DNA from: Ramlibacter algicola
GTDB lineage: Bacteria > Pseudomonadota > Gammaproteobacteria > Burkholderiales > Burkholderiaceae_C
DNA: 64,000 nucleotides
Assembly: GCF_016641735.1 (NCBI RefSeq)
Contig: NZ_JAEDAO010000001.1
Coordinates: 3,348,001 to 3,412,000, forward strand
Reading direction: 5' to 3'
Part shown: in pieces, positions 1 to 12,757 of the stretch
How positions within the stretch are numbered: position 1 is the stretch's first letter
Layout: each line of letters begins with the position of its first letter
Position numbers and translations under genes: made by a program
Notes under the pieces: generated by a model
The model's database searches: none
Told to the model about the DNA's origin: nothing
What the model saw: only the letters and a program-made list of their open reading frames with translations

Positions 1-1
1 G

Positions 2-229
2 GCCGGCGTCGACCTCCTGTGGTTCGGCATCTTCATCGTCATCGTCGTCGAGATGGCGCAGATCACGCCGCCGGTGGGCTTCAACCTGTTCGTGCTGCAA
101 GGCATGACCGGCCGGCAGATCACCTGGATCGCGAAGGTGACGATGCCGTTCTTCTTCCTCATGTGCCTGATGGTGCTGCTGCTCTGGTGGTTCCCCGGCA
201 TCGCCACCTGGCTGCCGTCGAAGATGTAG
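2..229 (+). CDS. TRAP transporter large permease (DctM family), 3' end only
   Basis: Only the last 75 residues are in the window. The frame from base 2 reads through hydrophobic segments and contains PPVGFNLFVLQG, the end-of-protein signature of DctM permeases of tripartite (TRAP) transporters, then a final membrane helix rich in Met, Leu and Trp. The large permease carries carboxylates or similar anions across the inner membrane with a Na+ gradient. A TRAP binding protein starts 88 bases downstream on the same strand, so the two very likely belong to one operon. The upstream part and the small permease lie outside the window. Confidence 0.9.
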   Translation, partial: AGVDLLWFGIFIVIVVEMAQITPPVGFNLFVLQGMTGRQITWIAKVTMPFFFLMCLMVLLLWWFPGIATWLPSKM

Positions 230-317
230 CGCGCCCGCTTGGGGTAACACCGCATCGGCTGGCGCGGGATTTGCTCGTATCCTGCCCCGGCCCCTTTTCG
301 CCTTTCCCGGAGCGACC

Positions 318-1286
318 ATGAACTTCAAGTACGCCCTCGGCGCCGCGGTGCTCGCCTTCACCGCGCACGCCGCCGCCCAGACCAAGTGGGACCTGCCGGC
401 CGCCTACCCGGCCAGCAACTTCCACACCGAGAACCTCGAACAGTTCGCCAAGGACGTGGACAAGGCCACCAACGGCAAGCTCAAGATCACCGTGCATGCC
501 GGCGCGTCTTTGTTCAAGGCGCCAGAGATCAAGCGGGCCGTGCAGGGCGGGCAAGCGCAGGTCGGCGAGATCCTGGTCTCCAACTTCGCCAACGAGTGGC
601 CGATCTTCGGCGCCGACGCCCTGCCCTTCCTCGCCGACAGCTACGAAGCGGCCGAGAAGCTCTGGAAGGCGCAGCGCCCGATGTTCGAGAAGAAGCTCGG
701 CGACCAGGGCATGCTGGTGCTGTATGCGGTGGCGTGGCCGCCGCAGGGCATCTACTCCAAGAAGCCACTCAACTCGGCCGCCGACCTCAAGGGCATGAAG
801 TGGCGCGCCTACAACCCGGCCACGTCGCGCATCGCCGAACTCGTGGGCGCCCAGCCCGTGACCGTGCAGGCCGCCGAGTTGAGCCAGGCCTTCGCCACCG
901 GCGTGGCGGAAAGCATGATGACCAGCGGCTCGACCGGCTGGGACTCCAAGCTCTATGAGCACGTGAAGTACTGGTACGACACGCAGGCCTGGCTGCCCAA
1001 GAACATCGTGATCGTCAACAAGGCGGCATTCAACGCGCTGGACAAGCCGACGCAGGACGCGCTGATGAAGGCCGGCGCCGAAGCCGAGAAGCGCGGCTGG
1101 GCGACCAGCCGCAAGGCCAACGGCGAGACGCTGGAGAAGCTGAAGGCCAACGGCATGCAGATCCTGCCGCCGCCCCCCGCGCTGAAGGCCGACATGAAGA
1201 AGATCGGCGACACGCTGCTCAAGGAATGGCTGGACAAGGCCGGCCCCGAGGGCCAGCAGCTGGTCGACGCCTACCGCAAGATGTGA
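318..1286 (+). CDS. TRAP transporter substrate-binding protein (DctP family)
   Basis: This 322-residue periplasmic binding protein has a Sec signal peptide (about residues 1-20, ending AHAAAQ) and a typical DctP body; the stretch around PLNSAADLKGMKWR matches the family's ligand-contact region. It delivers an organic acid-type substrate to the TRAP permease whose end lies just upstream. The start has GGAGCG seven bases before ATG. It differs from the three tandem binding proteins at 19-23 kb, being shorter and Sec- rather than Tat-directed. The substrate cannot be deduced. A strong hairpin terminator follows 18 bases after the stop. Confidence 0.93.
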   Translation: MNFKYALGAAVLAFTAHAAAQTKWDLPAAYPASNFHTENLEQFAKDVDKATNGKLKITVHAGASLFKAPEIKRAVQGGQAQVGEILVSNFANEWPIFGADALPFLADSYEAAEKLWKAQRPMFEKKLGDQGMLVLYAVAWPPQGIYSKKPLNSAADLKGMKWRAYNPATSRIAELVGAQPVTVQAAELSQAFATGVAESMMTSGSTGWDSKLYEHVKYWYDTQAWLPKNIVIVNKAAFNALDKPTQDALMKAGAEAEKRGWATSRKANGETLEKLKANGMQILPPPPALKADMKKIGDTLLKEWLDKAGPEGQQLVDAYRKM

Positions 1287-1303
1287 GTCCTGCCACGGCA
1301 TGG

Positions 1304-1329
1304 AAAAGGCGCCCCGCGGGGCGCCTTTT
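1304..1329. terminator. Bidirectional intrinsic terminator
   Basis: The self-complementary core GGCGCCCCGCGGGGCGCC is flanked by AAAA on one side and TTTTT on the other. It lies between the convergent TRAP binding protein gene and the small secreted protein gene, so it can stop transcription from either side. Confidence 0.85.
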
Positions 1330-1349
1330 TCCTTGGCGCACGGGGGCGC

Positions 1350-1586
1350 TCAGATGCCGAGCAGCTTCTTGGCTTCGCCCAGCGCCTTCATCGAGTCGTC
1401 GTGCTTGCCGGCCTTGTGCGCGGCTTCGCCGTCGGCACGCAGCTTCGCGACCTTGTCCGCGTCCGCTTTCGACAGCTGCGGCTTGGTGGCGAGCTTGGCG
1501 TCGATCGCCTTCATCTCGTTGGGGCAGTTGTGCGCCCAGGCGGTGCCGGCAAAGGCCAGGCCCAGGGCGAGCAGGAGGTAGCGCAT
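1350..1586 (-). CDS. Small secreted protein of unknown function (78 aa)
   Basis: The start at 1586 has AAGGAG seven bases upstream and opens directly into a signal peptide (MRYLLLALGLAFAGTAWA), so it is preferred over a longer frame. The mature part is about 60 residues, Lys/Ala/Asp-rich, probably helical, with one Cys. I do not recognise a named domain; similar small helical periplasmic proteins are common in Comamonadaceae. It follows the molybdenum hydroxylase operon on the same strand but is 69 bases beyond xdhC with its own ribosome site, so operon membership is uncertain. Confidence 0.7.
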   Translation of the reverse strand: MRYLLLALGLAFAGTAWAHNCPNEMKAIDAKLATKPQLSKADADKVAKLRADGEAAHKAGKHDDSMKALGEAKKLLGI

Positions 1587-1655
1587 GGAATCTCCTTGGT
1601 GCGGTGAGGCCTGCAAGTTAGCTCCCGGCCGACGGGGCCGTATCCGGGTTGACCC

Positions 1656-2726
1656 TCAGTCGGCGACGCGCGGTACCGCACACACCTCGGCGCCGGGATC
1701 GTTCGGCACGACGGCGGCACGGTTCTTGGCCTCGGCAACGTCCAGGTCGCGCGGCAGCGGCGCGCCGTTCTTCACGGCCAGGATCTCGGCCATGACGCTC
1801 ACGGCGATCTCCGGCGGCGTCTTGCTGCCGATGTAGATGCCGATGGGTCCGCGCAGGCGGGCGAGCGACTCGTCGGTTTGCCCGAAGTGCTCGACCATGC
1901 GCTGCCGCCGGGCTTCGTTGTTGCGGCGGCTGCCGATCGCGCCGACGTAGAACGCGTCCGTCTCCAGCGCTTCCAGCAGCGCGAGGTCGTCGAGCTTGGG
2001 ATCGTGCGTCAGCGCGACCACGCAGCTGCGGCGATCCGGCCGGAACGCCTGCACGACGTCGTCGGGCATGTCCGTGACGAGCTTCGCGCCGGGCACGTCG
2101 AACGCGCCGCGGTATTCCTCGCGCGGATCGCACACGGTCACCGCGAAGCCGCTGAACAGCGCCATCGTCGCGAGGTACTCGGTCAGCTGCCCGGCACCGA
2201 TCAGCAGCATGCGGTACTCGGGGCCGAAGGTGTTGGCCATCTCTTCGCCGTCGACCGTGAGCTCGCTGGGCGTGTCGGCCGTCTCGAGCGTGGCCACGCC
2301 GTCGGCGAGCCGGACGCTGCGGCGCACCAGCTGGCCGGCTTCCAGGCGCTGCACGAGGGCGTCCAGCTGCGCGGGATCGGGGTCGTGCTCCAGCAGCAGT
2401 TCCAGCGTGCCGCCGCAGGGCAGGCCGAAGCGGTGCGCCTCGTCGGCGGTGATGCCGTACTTGACGAACGCGGGCGGGCCGGACGGGAAGGTGCGCGCGT
2501 CGCCCTTGCCGGCATAGGCCTGGCTGTACCGGAACACGAGGTCGTCCTCGATGCAGCCGCCGGACACCGAGCCCACCACGGAGCCATCCTCGGCCAGCGC
2601 CATGATCGAGCCGACCGGGCGCGGCGACGATCCCCACGTGCGGACAACGGTCGCGAGCAGCGCGTGCTGGCCCGCCTGCCGCCAGTCGCGCAGTTGCCGC
2701 AGGACGAGGACGTCGAGGTTTTCCAT
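1656..2726 (-). CDS. XdhC family protein (CoxF/CoxI-like maturation factor)
   Basis: This 356-residue protein has the N-terminal XdhC/CoxI domain (GSVSGGCIE at about 52-60) and a C-terminal Rossmann-type XdhC domain around LIGAGQL near residue 175. The family binds molybdenum cofactor, helps its sulfuration and inserts it into molybdenum hydroxylases. It lies downstream of coxG as the last hydroxylase-related gene of the operon, 9 bases after it, which fits maturation of the CoxL-like subunit. Family assignment is secure; the partner is inferred from context. Confidence 0.93.
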   Translation of the reverse strand: MENLDVLVLRQLRDWRQAGQHALLATVVRTWGSSPRPVGSIMALAEDGSVVGSVSGGCIEDDLVFRYSQAYAGKGDARTFPSGPPAFVKYGITADEAHRFGLPCGGTLELLLEHDPDPAQLDALVQRLEAGQLVRRSVRLADGVATLETADTPSELTVDGEEMANTFGPEYRMLLIGAGQLTEYLATMALFSGFAVTVCDPREEYRGAFDVPGAKLVTDMPDDVVQAFRPDRRSCVVALTHDPKLDDLALLEALETDAFYVGAIGSRRNNEARRQRMVEHFGQTDESLARLRGPIGIYIGSKTPPEIAVSVMAEILAVKNGAPLPRDLDVAEAKNRAAVVPNDPGAEVCAVPRVAD

Positions 2727-2735
2727 GGCGCCCCT

Positions 2736-3338
2736 TCAGCGCAGCAGGTACAGCGCGGCGCCGATGCACAGCGCGAGCGCCGCCAGCCCGGCCCACAAGG
2801 ACAGTCCGCCGCGCGACGGCGCCACGGCTGCGGCGTCCGCCGGATCGGTTGCCGCAACGGATGCTGGCGCATCGCCCGCCGTCGCAGGCGCCGGATGCCG
2901 CCGCTGCATCTCGGCGTCGAAGCGCTGGAAGAACTCCTCGGCCATCGAGCGCGCCACGCCGTCGATCAGCCGCTGGCCGACCTGCGCGATCTTGCCGCCG
3001 ACCTGCGCATTCACGCTGTACGCCAGTTCACAGCCCTGCGCATTCGGCGTCAGTCGGACCTTCGACGTGCCCTTGCCGAAGCCCGCCGGGCCCCCCTGCC
3101 CTTCGAACGCCAGCGTGTAGCTCTCCGGCGGCTGCACGTCCGACAGCTGGATCTTGCCGGTGAACTTCGCGGCGACCGGCCCGATCTTCACCGACATCGC
3201 CAGCGTGAAGCGGTCGTCGCCGGCGCGCTCGACCTTGTCGCAGCCGGGAATGCAGGCGCGCAGGACCTCGGGGTCGTTGAGCGCTTCCCACGCTTCCTGT
3301 TGTGAGGCCGCCAGCTGGCGGCTGCCCTGCATCTCCAT
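2736..3338 (-). CDS. CoxG-like SRPBCC protein with C-terminal membrane anchor
   Basis: This 200-residue protein has a CoxG/SRPBCC lipid-binding-type domain (about 1-145), a Pro/Ala-rich linker and a hydrophobic helix at the end (about 178-198, ending YLLR). In Oligotropha carboxidovorans CoxG is needed to recruit carbon monoxide dehydrogenase to the membrane; the architecture here supports the same anchoring role for the molybdenum hydroxylase of this operon. It sits between the VWA gene and xdhC with short gaps. The true enzyme substrate is not known, so the name refers to family only. Confidence 0.9.
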   Translation of the reverse strand: MEMQGSRQLAASQQEAWEALNDPEVLRACIPGCDKVERAGDDRFTLAMSVKIGPVAAKFTGKIQLSDVQPPESYTLAFEGQGGPAGFGKGTSKVRLTPNAQGCELAYSVNAQVGGKIAQVGQRLIDGVARSMAEEFFQRFDAEMQRRHPAPATAGDAPASVAATDPADAAAVAPSRGGLSLWAGLAALALCIGAALYLLR

Positions 3339-3348
3339 GGTGGATCCT

Positions 3349-4527
3349 TCAGCGTTGCATCACGGCGGCGATGGCCGCCGCCAGTTCTTCGAGCCGTGCG
3401 AGGTTGTGAACGGCAAGCATCCCATGCGCCTGCCGGTGCAGCACCGCGGCGCCGCGCGCGAGCGGCTGGTAGCCGTCGAAGCGCAGCAGCGGGTTGAGCC
3501 ACAGCACGCGGCGGCTGTGCAGCCGCAGCCAATCGAGTTCCCGCGCGAGCACCTCCGGCTCGCCCGTGTCCAGGCCGTCGGTGACCAGCAGCACCAGCGT
3601 GCGGCCGCCGACGAGGCGCCGCCCATGCGCGCGGTGCAGGGCCGCCAGCGACTCGCCCAGGCGCGTGCCGCCGGCGAAATCGTCGATCGCGCGGCCGGCC
3701 GCCTCGAGCATCGCGTCGGTGTCCGCCAGCTTGAACGCGGGCGTGAGGTCGGTCAGGTGCGTGCCGAACGCGAACACGTCACGGCGCAGCCCACGCGTGG
3801 CAGCGTGCAGGAACGCGAGCAGCAGCCGTGCATAGCGCTCCATCGAGCCCGACACGTCGACCAGCACGAGCAGCGGCAGGCGCTGGCGGCGGCGGCGGCG
3901 TTCGATGAGGCGCACCAGTTCACCCCCGCTGCGACCCGCGTCGCGCAGCGTGCGCGCCCAGTGCGGACGCGTGCCGCGGCCCGCGGCACCGGTGCGGCGG
4001 CTCGCCACTTCCGGCATCGCGAGCGGCAGCGCCCGCGCGAGGCGTTCGACCAGCCGGTACTCGTCGGCGCCGAGCGCGTTGAAGTCCGCATGGCGCAGGC
4101 GGAGCTCCTCGCTCGCGGTCATGGCGGCGTCGAGCTCCACGCGATCGTCATCGCTCTTCGTGGCCGCCAGGGCGGGCGCCTTGGCGGGTGCCAGTGCCTC
4201 GCGCACGCGCGGCCGCTGCTTGCTGCGCTCGCCCGGCGCCTCGGCGCTGGGCAACATCTGCGCGAGCAGCTTGGCGGCGACGTCGGGATCGCGGAAGAAG
4301 GTGTCGAACAGCTCGACGAACACCTCGCGGTCCTGCGCACGGCTGACGAGCGTGGATTCCAGCGCCGCCTGCAGGTCGCCGCGCCGGCCGACGTCGACCA
4401 GCGTGGCGGCTTCACCGGCCAGCGCGATGCGCGCGCTGTCGACCGGCACGCCGGCGCGCCGCAACGCGCGGCCGAAGGCCACCAGGTTGTCGGCCATCTT
4501 GCCGGTGCGTGCGTCGCCGAGCTGCAT
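3349..4527 (-). CDS. VWA domain protein, CoxE-like
   Basis: The start at 4527 gives 392 residues; the frame runs further upstream but there overlaps the ATPase gene. The C-terminal half is a von Willebrand A domain with an intact metal-ion-dependent adhesion site, DVSGSM at about 224-229, and the typical later Thr and TDG elements. CoxE works with the MoxR ATPase CoxD in copper/sulfur assembly of the carbon monoxide dehydrogenase active site; MoxR/VWA pairs act as chaperone modules in general. The gene follows the ATPase gene by 8 bases, supporting that pairing. Confidence 0.9.
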   Translation of the reverse strand: MQLGDARTGKMADNLVAFGRALRRAGVPVDSARIALAGEAATLVDVGRRGDLQAALESTLVSRAQDREVFVELFDTFFRDPDVAAKLLAQMLPSAEAPGERSKQRPRVREALAPAKAPALAATKSDDDRVELDAAMTASEELRLRHADFNALGADEYRLVERLARALPLAMPEVASRRTGAAGRGTRPHWARTLRDAGRSGGELVRLIERRRRRQRLPLLVLVDVSGSMERYARLLLAFLHAATRGLRRDVFAFGTHLTDLTPAFKLADTDAMLEAAGRAIDDFAGGTRLGESLAALHRAHGRRLVGGRTLVLLVTDGLDTGEPEVLARELDWLRLHSRRVLWLNPLLRFDGYQPLARGAAVLHRQAHGMLAVHNLARLEELAAAIAAVMQR

Positions 4528-4535
4528 GGCGCGCC

Positions 4536-5429
4536 TCAGGCGGGTTCGGGACGCAGCAGCTCCGTCGCGCGCTCGTGCGTGAGCGCCGCGACGTCCTCGC
4601 GCTGCTTGAACAGGATGCCGGCGGTGCCGGTCACCACCTCGGGGTCCAGCGCCAGTGTGTCCAGTGCCACGAGCGCGCGCGCCCACTCCACGCTCTCGGC
4701 GATACCGGGCACGCGCTGGAAGGCATCGGCGAACGGCTGGCTGCGCAGGCGGCTGACGAAGTCCGCGACTTGCCGCGCGAGCGAATCGGCCAGGCCGGGC
4801 ACCCGCGAACGCACGATGGCCAGTTCACGCTCCCGGTCGGGATAGTCGAGCCAGTGGTACAGGCAGCGGCGCTTCACCGCGTCGTGCAGGTCGCGCGTGC
4901 GGTTGCTGGTGAGGATGGTCACCGGCGGCACCACGGCGCGCACCGTCCCGATCTCCGGGATGCTGACCTGGTACTCGCCGAGGTATTCGAGCAGGAAGGC
5001 TTCGAAGGGCTCGTCGGCGCGGTCGACTTCGTCCACCAGCAGCACCGCGCCCGGCGCCGGCGCCTGCAACGCCTGCAGCAGCGGCCGGCGGATCAGGTAG
5101 CGCGGCTGGTAGACCTCGCGCTCGATCTCGTCGACCGACTCGCGGCCTTCCACCGCGCGCATGTGCAGCAGCTGCGCGGCGTAGTTCCACTCGTACAGCG
5201 CGTCGCGGTGTTCGAGCCCGTCGTAGCACTGCAGGCGCAGCAACTCGCGGCCCAGCACCTGCGCGAGCGACTTGGCCAGCTCGGTCTTGCCGACGCCCGG
5301 TTCGCCCTCGAGCAGCAAGGGGCGCTGCAGGCGCAGCGCGAGGAAGGCGGCGGTGGCGAGCCGGCGGTCGGCGTGGTAGCCGGCCGCCTGCAGGCCCGCG
5401 AGCAGATCGTCGATGGAGGCGGGGGTCAC
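4536..5429 (-). CDS. MoxR-type AAA+ ATPase, CoxD-like
   Basis: The protein has 297 residues with Walker A GEPGVGKT (about 42-49), Walker B LVDEVDRAD (about 131-139) and sensor 1 in ILTSNRTRD. No ATG is in a suitable place; GTG at 5429 (or GTG at 5435) is chosen because the frame farther upstream overlaps the preceding gene. CoxD is a membrane-associated ATPase that matures the active site of carbon monoxide dehydrogenase after translation. It is encoded next to its VWA partner. Whether it matures this form II enzyme in the same way is inference. Confidence 0.9.
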   Translation of the reverse strand: MTPASIDDLLAGLQAAGYHADRRLATAAFLALRLQRPLLLEGEPGVGKTELAKSLAQVLGRELLRLQCYDGLEHRDALYEWNYAAQLLHMRAVEGRESVDEIEREVYQPRYLIRRPLLQALQAPAPGAVLLVDEVDRADEPFEAFLLEYLGEYQVSIPEIGTVRAVVPPVTILTSNRTRDLHDAVKRRCLYHWLDYPDRERELAIVRSRVPGLADSLARQVADFVSRLRSQPFADAFQRVPGIAESVEWARALVALDTLALDPEVVTGTAGILFKQREDVAALTHERATELLRPEPA

Positions 5430-5461
5430 GCGCACAGGATAGCGGCGGCCCCGCGCCTGCG

Positions 5462-6253
5462 TCAGCCGAGGGCCTTGGCGACGGCGCGTTGCGCCATCAC
5501 GCCGATCAGGTTGGCCCGGTACGCGGCGGTGCCGTGCAGGTCGCTCGACAGGCCGTCCGCGGAGACCTTCACGCCGGCGGCCGCCTCGGGGGTGAAGCTG
5601 CGCGTGAGCGCCTGCTCCAGTTCCTGGTGCCGGAACACGCCGTTGCCACCGCCGGTGACCGCGACGCGCACGCCCTGGTCGGTCTGCGCGACGAACACGC
5701 CGATGAGCGCGAAGCGGGACGCCGGCTGGCGGAACTTCATGTACGCCGCCTTCTTCGGGATCGGGTAGCTGACCTGCGTGATGAGCTCGCCCTCTTCCAG
5801 CGCCGTCGTGAACAGCCCCTGGAAGAAGTCGGCGGCCGCGACCTTGCGCTTGGTGGTGTGCACCGTGGCGTCGAGCGCGAGCACTGCAGCCGGATAGCAG
5901 GCCGCCGGGTCGTTGTTCGCGACCGAGCCGCCCATGGTGCCGAGGTTGCGCACCTGCCGGTCGCCGATCTGGCCCGCCAGGTCGGCCAGCGCCGGGATCG
6001 ATGCCTTGACCTCGGCATTGCCGGCGACTTCCGCGTGCTTGCACATCGCGCCGATCACGAGCGCGTTGCCCTCGCGACGCACGAACGCCAGTTCGCGCAC
6101 CGCGGTGAGGTCGACCAGCTGCTCGGGGCTGGCCAGCCGCAGCTTCATCGAGGCCAGCAGCGTCTGCCCGCCGGCCAGCGGCTTGCCGCCGGCACCCGCG
6201 AGCTTCTGCGCGTCGGCCAGCGTGGTGGGCCGTTCGAAGGTGAATGCGTACAT
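5462..6253 (-). CDS. Molybdenum hydroxylase FAD-binding subunit (CoxM/xanthine dehydrogenase subunit M family)
   Basis: This 263-residue medium subunit has both flavin motifs of the family: AGGQTLL at about 27-33 and [14 protein letters not shown] at about 103-116. It transfers electrons from the iron-sulfur clusters of the small subunit to FAD and then to an acceptor such as quinone. It is encoded 13 bases after the large subunit. The length is slightly below the usual 280-290 residues, but both FAD motifs are intact. Confidence 0.95.
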   Translation of the reverse strand: MYAFTFERPTTLADAQKLAGAGGKPLAGGQTLLASMKLRLASPEQLVDLTAVRELAFVRREGNALVIGAMCKHAEVAGNAEVKASIPALADLAGQIGDRQVRNLGTMGGSVANNDPAACYPAAVLALDATVHTTKRKVAAADFFQGLFTTALEEGELITQVSYPIPKKAAYMKFRQPASRFALIGVFVAQTDQGVRVAVTGGGNGVFRHQELEQALTRSFTPEAAAGVKVSADGLSSDLHGTAAYRANLIGVMAQRAVAKALG

Positions 6254-6266
6254 GGTCGTGTCCTCC

Positions 6267-8639
<2,373 letters not shown>

Positions 8640-8652
8640 GGTCGCTGCTCCT

Positions 8653-9123
8653 TCAGATGGTGGCGCCGGCCGCCATGCCCTGCTTCACGGCCTTGACGAT
8701 GTTCTGGTACCCCGTGCAGCGGCACAGGTTGCCCTCGAGGTGCTCGCGGATCGTCGCCTCGTCGGCGTTCGGGTGCTGCTTGCACAGGTCCAGCGCGCTC
8801 ATCACCATCCCCGGCGTGCAGAAGCCGCATTGCAGGCCATGGCACTCCTTGAACGCGGCCTGCATCGGGTGCAGCGTGCCGTCCGGCTGGGCGACACCTT
8901 CGATGGTGGTGATCTCGGCGCCCTGCTGCTGCGCCGCCAGCGTGTTGCAGGACTTCACCGCGCGGCCATTGACCAGCACCGTGCAGGCGCCGCATTGCGC
9001 GGTGTCGCAGCCGACGTGCGTGCCGGTGAGCCTCAGCGTCTCGCGCAGCGCGGTGACCAGCAGCGTGTTGGGAGGAACGTCGATGCGCTCGGCGCGGCCG
9101 TTGACCTTGAATTCGACCTGCAT
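8653..9123 (-). CDS. Molybdenum hydroxylase 2Fe-2S subunit (CoxS family)
   Basis: This 156-residue electron-transfer subunit starts at 9123, seven bases after AAGGAGA; the frame extends much further but only this part is family sequence. Two 2Fe-2S clusters are fully liganded: Cys39, 44, 47 and 59 in the plant-ferredoxin-like domain, and Cys99, 102, 134 and 136 in the helical domain. It is the first gene of the operon, followed after 13 bases by the large subunit. The 186-base gap upstream is shared with divergent modA and must contain the operon promoter. Confidence 0.95.
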   Translation of the reverse strand: MQVEFKVNGRAERIDVPPNTLLVTALRETLRLTGTHVGCDTAQCGACTVLVNGRAVKSCNTLAAQQQGAEITTIEGVAQPDGTLHPMQAAFKECHGLQCGFCTPGMVMSALDLCKQHPNADEATIREHLEGNLCRCTGYQNIVKAVKQGMAAGATI

Positions 9124-9198
9124 GCTTGTCTCCTTTGTCCGGGGTGGCCGGGCCATTTTTCGCCCGTGCCCGCCCCCTCCTGCTAGGCGAAACCCTGA

Positions 9199-10735
<1,537 letters not shown>

Positions 10736-10739
<4 letters not shown>

Positions 10740-11815
10740 GCGACGCGCGACTGCGGCTCGCCTTGCAGCGCCCGGGGTTCACGCTCGACGTCGACCTGCC
10801 GATGCCCGCCGACGGCATCACGGCGCTGTTCGGCCCCTCGGGCTCCGGGAAGACGACGGTGCTGCGCTGCGTCGCCGGCCTGGAGCGCGCGCGAGGCAGC
10901 GTGCGCGTCGCGGGCGAGACCTGGCAGGACGATGCGCAGCGAGTGTTCCTGCCCCCGTGGCGCCGCGCGGTCGGCTACGTGTTCCAGGAAGCGAGCCTGT
11001 TCCCGCACCTGAGCGTGCGCGGCAACCTGGCCTATGCGCAGCGGCGTGCGGCCGGTGGCCCCGACATCGCACTCGATGACGTGATCGCGCTGCTCGGCAT
11101 CGGCCACCTGCTCGACCGGAACACGCACGATCTCTCGGGCGGTGAGCGCCAGCGCGTCGCCATCGCCCGCGCGCTCGCCACGCGGCCCCGGCTGCTGCTG
11201 CTCGACGAGCCGCTCGCCGCGCTCGACCCGGCACGGCGTGGCGACGTGATGCCCTGGCTCGAGCGCCTGCGCGACGAGGTCCGCTTGCCGATGCTGTACG
11301 TCACGCATTCCGCGGACGAGGTCGCGCGGCTGGCGGACACCGTCGTGCTCCTCGAGGACGGGCGCGTGCGCGCGCACGGCCCGCTGGCGGCGACGCTCGC
11401 ACGCGCCGACCTGCCCTTCGCGCGCGAGGAGGAAGCCGCAGCGCTGCTGCAGGGGCGCATCGGCGCCGTCGACGCGCACTGGCACCTCGCGCGCGTCGAC
11501 TTCGACGGTGGCGCGCTGTGGCTGCGCGACGATGGCGTGCCCACCGGCCGTGCGGTGCGCGTGCGCGTGCTGGCGCGCGACGTCAGCATCGCGATCGAGC
11601 CAGCCCAGGACGGCACGACGAGCATCCAGAACATCCTGCCTTGCACGATCGCCGGTCTCTCGGCGTCCGCGCATCCGTCGCAAGTGGTCGTGCAGTTGCA
11701 GGCCGGCGGCAGCGTGCTGCTGGCGCGCATCACGTCCCGCGCGGCCGATGCGCTGCGGCTCGCGCCCGGCCAGCGCGCGTGGGCGCAGGTGAAGTCCGCC
11801 GCGCTCGTGCGCTGA
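10736..11815 (+). CDS. modC: Molybdate ABC transporter ATP-binding protein
   Basis: This 359-residue ATPase has Walker A GPSGSGKT (33-40), signature LSGGERQ (133-139), Walker B LLLLDEP (153-159) and the H-loop in YVTHS. The last 75 or so residues form the TOBE (mop) domain that binds molybdate or tungstate and allows feedback inhibition of transport. ATG at 10736 overlaps the modB stop. The gene ends 6 bases before the convergent TupA-like gene. Confidence 0.95.
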
Positions 11816-11821
11816 CGTGCG

Positions 11822-12646
11822 TCAGCGCGCGTTCGCGTTCGGGAAGAACAGCTGCTCGCCGCCGATCCTGTAGCTGGCGATGGCCGCCTGGCCGGCAGGC
11901 GAGGTCACCCAGTCGACGAACTTCTGCGCCTCCGCCGGTTTCAGGTGTGGGAACTTCTGCGGGCTCACCACCATGACGCCGTACTGGTTGAACAGGCGCT
12001 TGTCGCCCTCCACGAGGACGGCCAGGTCGCCGCGGTTCCTGAAATTGAGCCAGGTGCCGCGGTCGGCGAGCACGTAGGCGTTGCTCGAGGCGCCGATGTT
12101 CAGCGCCGGTCCCATGCCGCAACCGCATTCCCTGTAGCCGCTGCCCTTGCGGTCGCCGGCTGCCTTCCAGTAGCGCAGCTCGGACGCATGCGTGCCGCTC
12201 TTGTCGCCGCGCGAGATGAACGGCGCATTGGCCGCGGCGATCTTGCGCAGCGCCGCCACGATGTCGCTGCCCTTCGTCCCGACCGGGTCGGCCTTGGGGC
12301 CGACGAGGATGAAGTCGTTGTACATGACCGGGTAGCGGCGCTGCGAGAAGCCGTCGGCGACGAACTTCTCCTCGGCGGGCTGGTCGTGCACGAACAGCAC
12401 GTCGGCATCGCCGCGGCGCGCCATGTCGATGGCCTGGCCGGTGCCGACCGCGACGACCTTCACGCCGATGCCGGTGGCCGCGGTGAACGCGGGCAGCAAG
12501 TGGCCGAACAGGCCCGACTGCTCGGTGGACGTCGTCGACGCCATCGTGATCGTGGTCGTCGGCGCCTGCTGCGCGAAGGCGCCGCAGGCGAAGGCCAGCA
12601 CGGCGGCCGCGAAGGCACGGCGGGTCGTCGGGTGGAGGGACTCCAT
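11822..12646 (-). CDS. TupA-like tungstate/molybdate-binding protein, orphan
   Basis: This 274-residue secreted protein begins with a signal peptide (about 1-25) and carries TMASTTSTEQSGLFGHLL just after it, matching the TTTST..SGL oxyanion-binding start of TupA-type tungstate-binding proteins; the later GDKSGTHASE and CGCGMG stretches are also family-like. No tupB or tupC lies in the window. It could feed ModBC or serve sensing. A divergent ModE-like regulator starts 108 bases away. The family call is firm; tungstate versus molybdate preference is not visible. Confidence 0.88.
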   Translation of the reverse strand: MESLHPTTRRAFAAAVLAFACGAFAQQAPTTTITMASTTSTEQSGLFGHLLPAFTAATGIGVKVVAVGTGQAIDMARRGDADVLFVHDQPAEEKFVADGFSQRRYPVMYNDFILVGPKADPVGTKGSDIVAALRKIAAANAPFISRGDKSGTHASELRYWKAAGDRKGSGYRECGCGMGPALNIGASSNAYVLADRGTWLNFRNRGDLAVLVEGDKRLFNQYGVMVVSPQKFPHLKPAEAQKFVDWVTSPAGQAAIASYRIGGEQLFFPNANAR

Positions 12647-12744
12647 GGTCTGTGTTCCTGTGCCGCGGCTCCTGCGCGGATGCAGCGATCCTAGGAAGGC
12701 TCGCCGCGATGCGCGATCCGTTCTTCAACTTATGAATGGCGCGA

Positions 12745-12757
12745 CATAGCGCTTATG
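12745..12757. promoter_or_regulatory. Candidate operator at the regulator start
   Basis: The near-palindrome CATAGCGCTTATG overlaps the proposed ATG of the ModE-like regulator gene, and CTTATG is also found 23 bases upstream (12729-12734). The site lies between the regulator and the divergent TupA-like gene. It could be an autoregulatory operator; no known ModE box is matched, so this is tentative. Confidence 0.3.

Noticed and set aside
159..1301. 380-codon open frame opposite the first TRAP binding protein gene
   Set aside because: It is the reverse-strand shadow of a clear DctP gene; its His/Arg/Leu/Gly-rich composition is typical of GC-rich antisense frames and it has no domain or ribosome site.
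12721..12757. Classical ModE box before the TupA-like or regulator gene
   Set aside because: The E. coli-type ATCGNTATATA-N6-TATATAACGAT pattern is absent; only the weak CATAGCGCTTATG palindrome is present and is reported as tentative.
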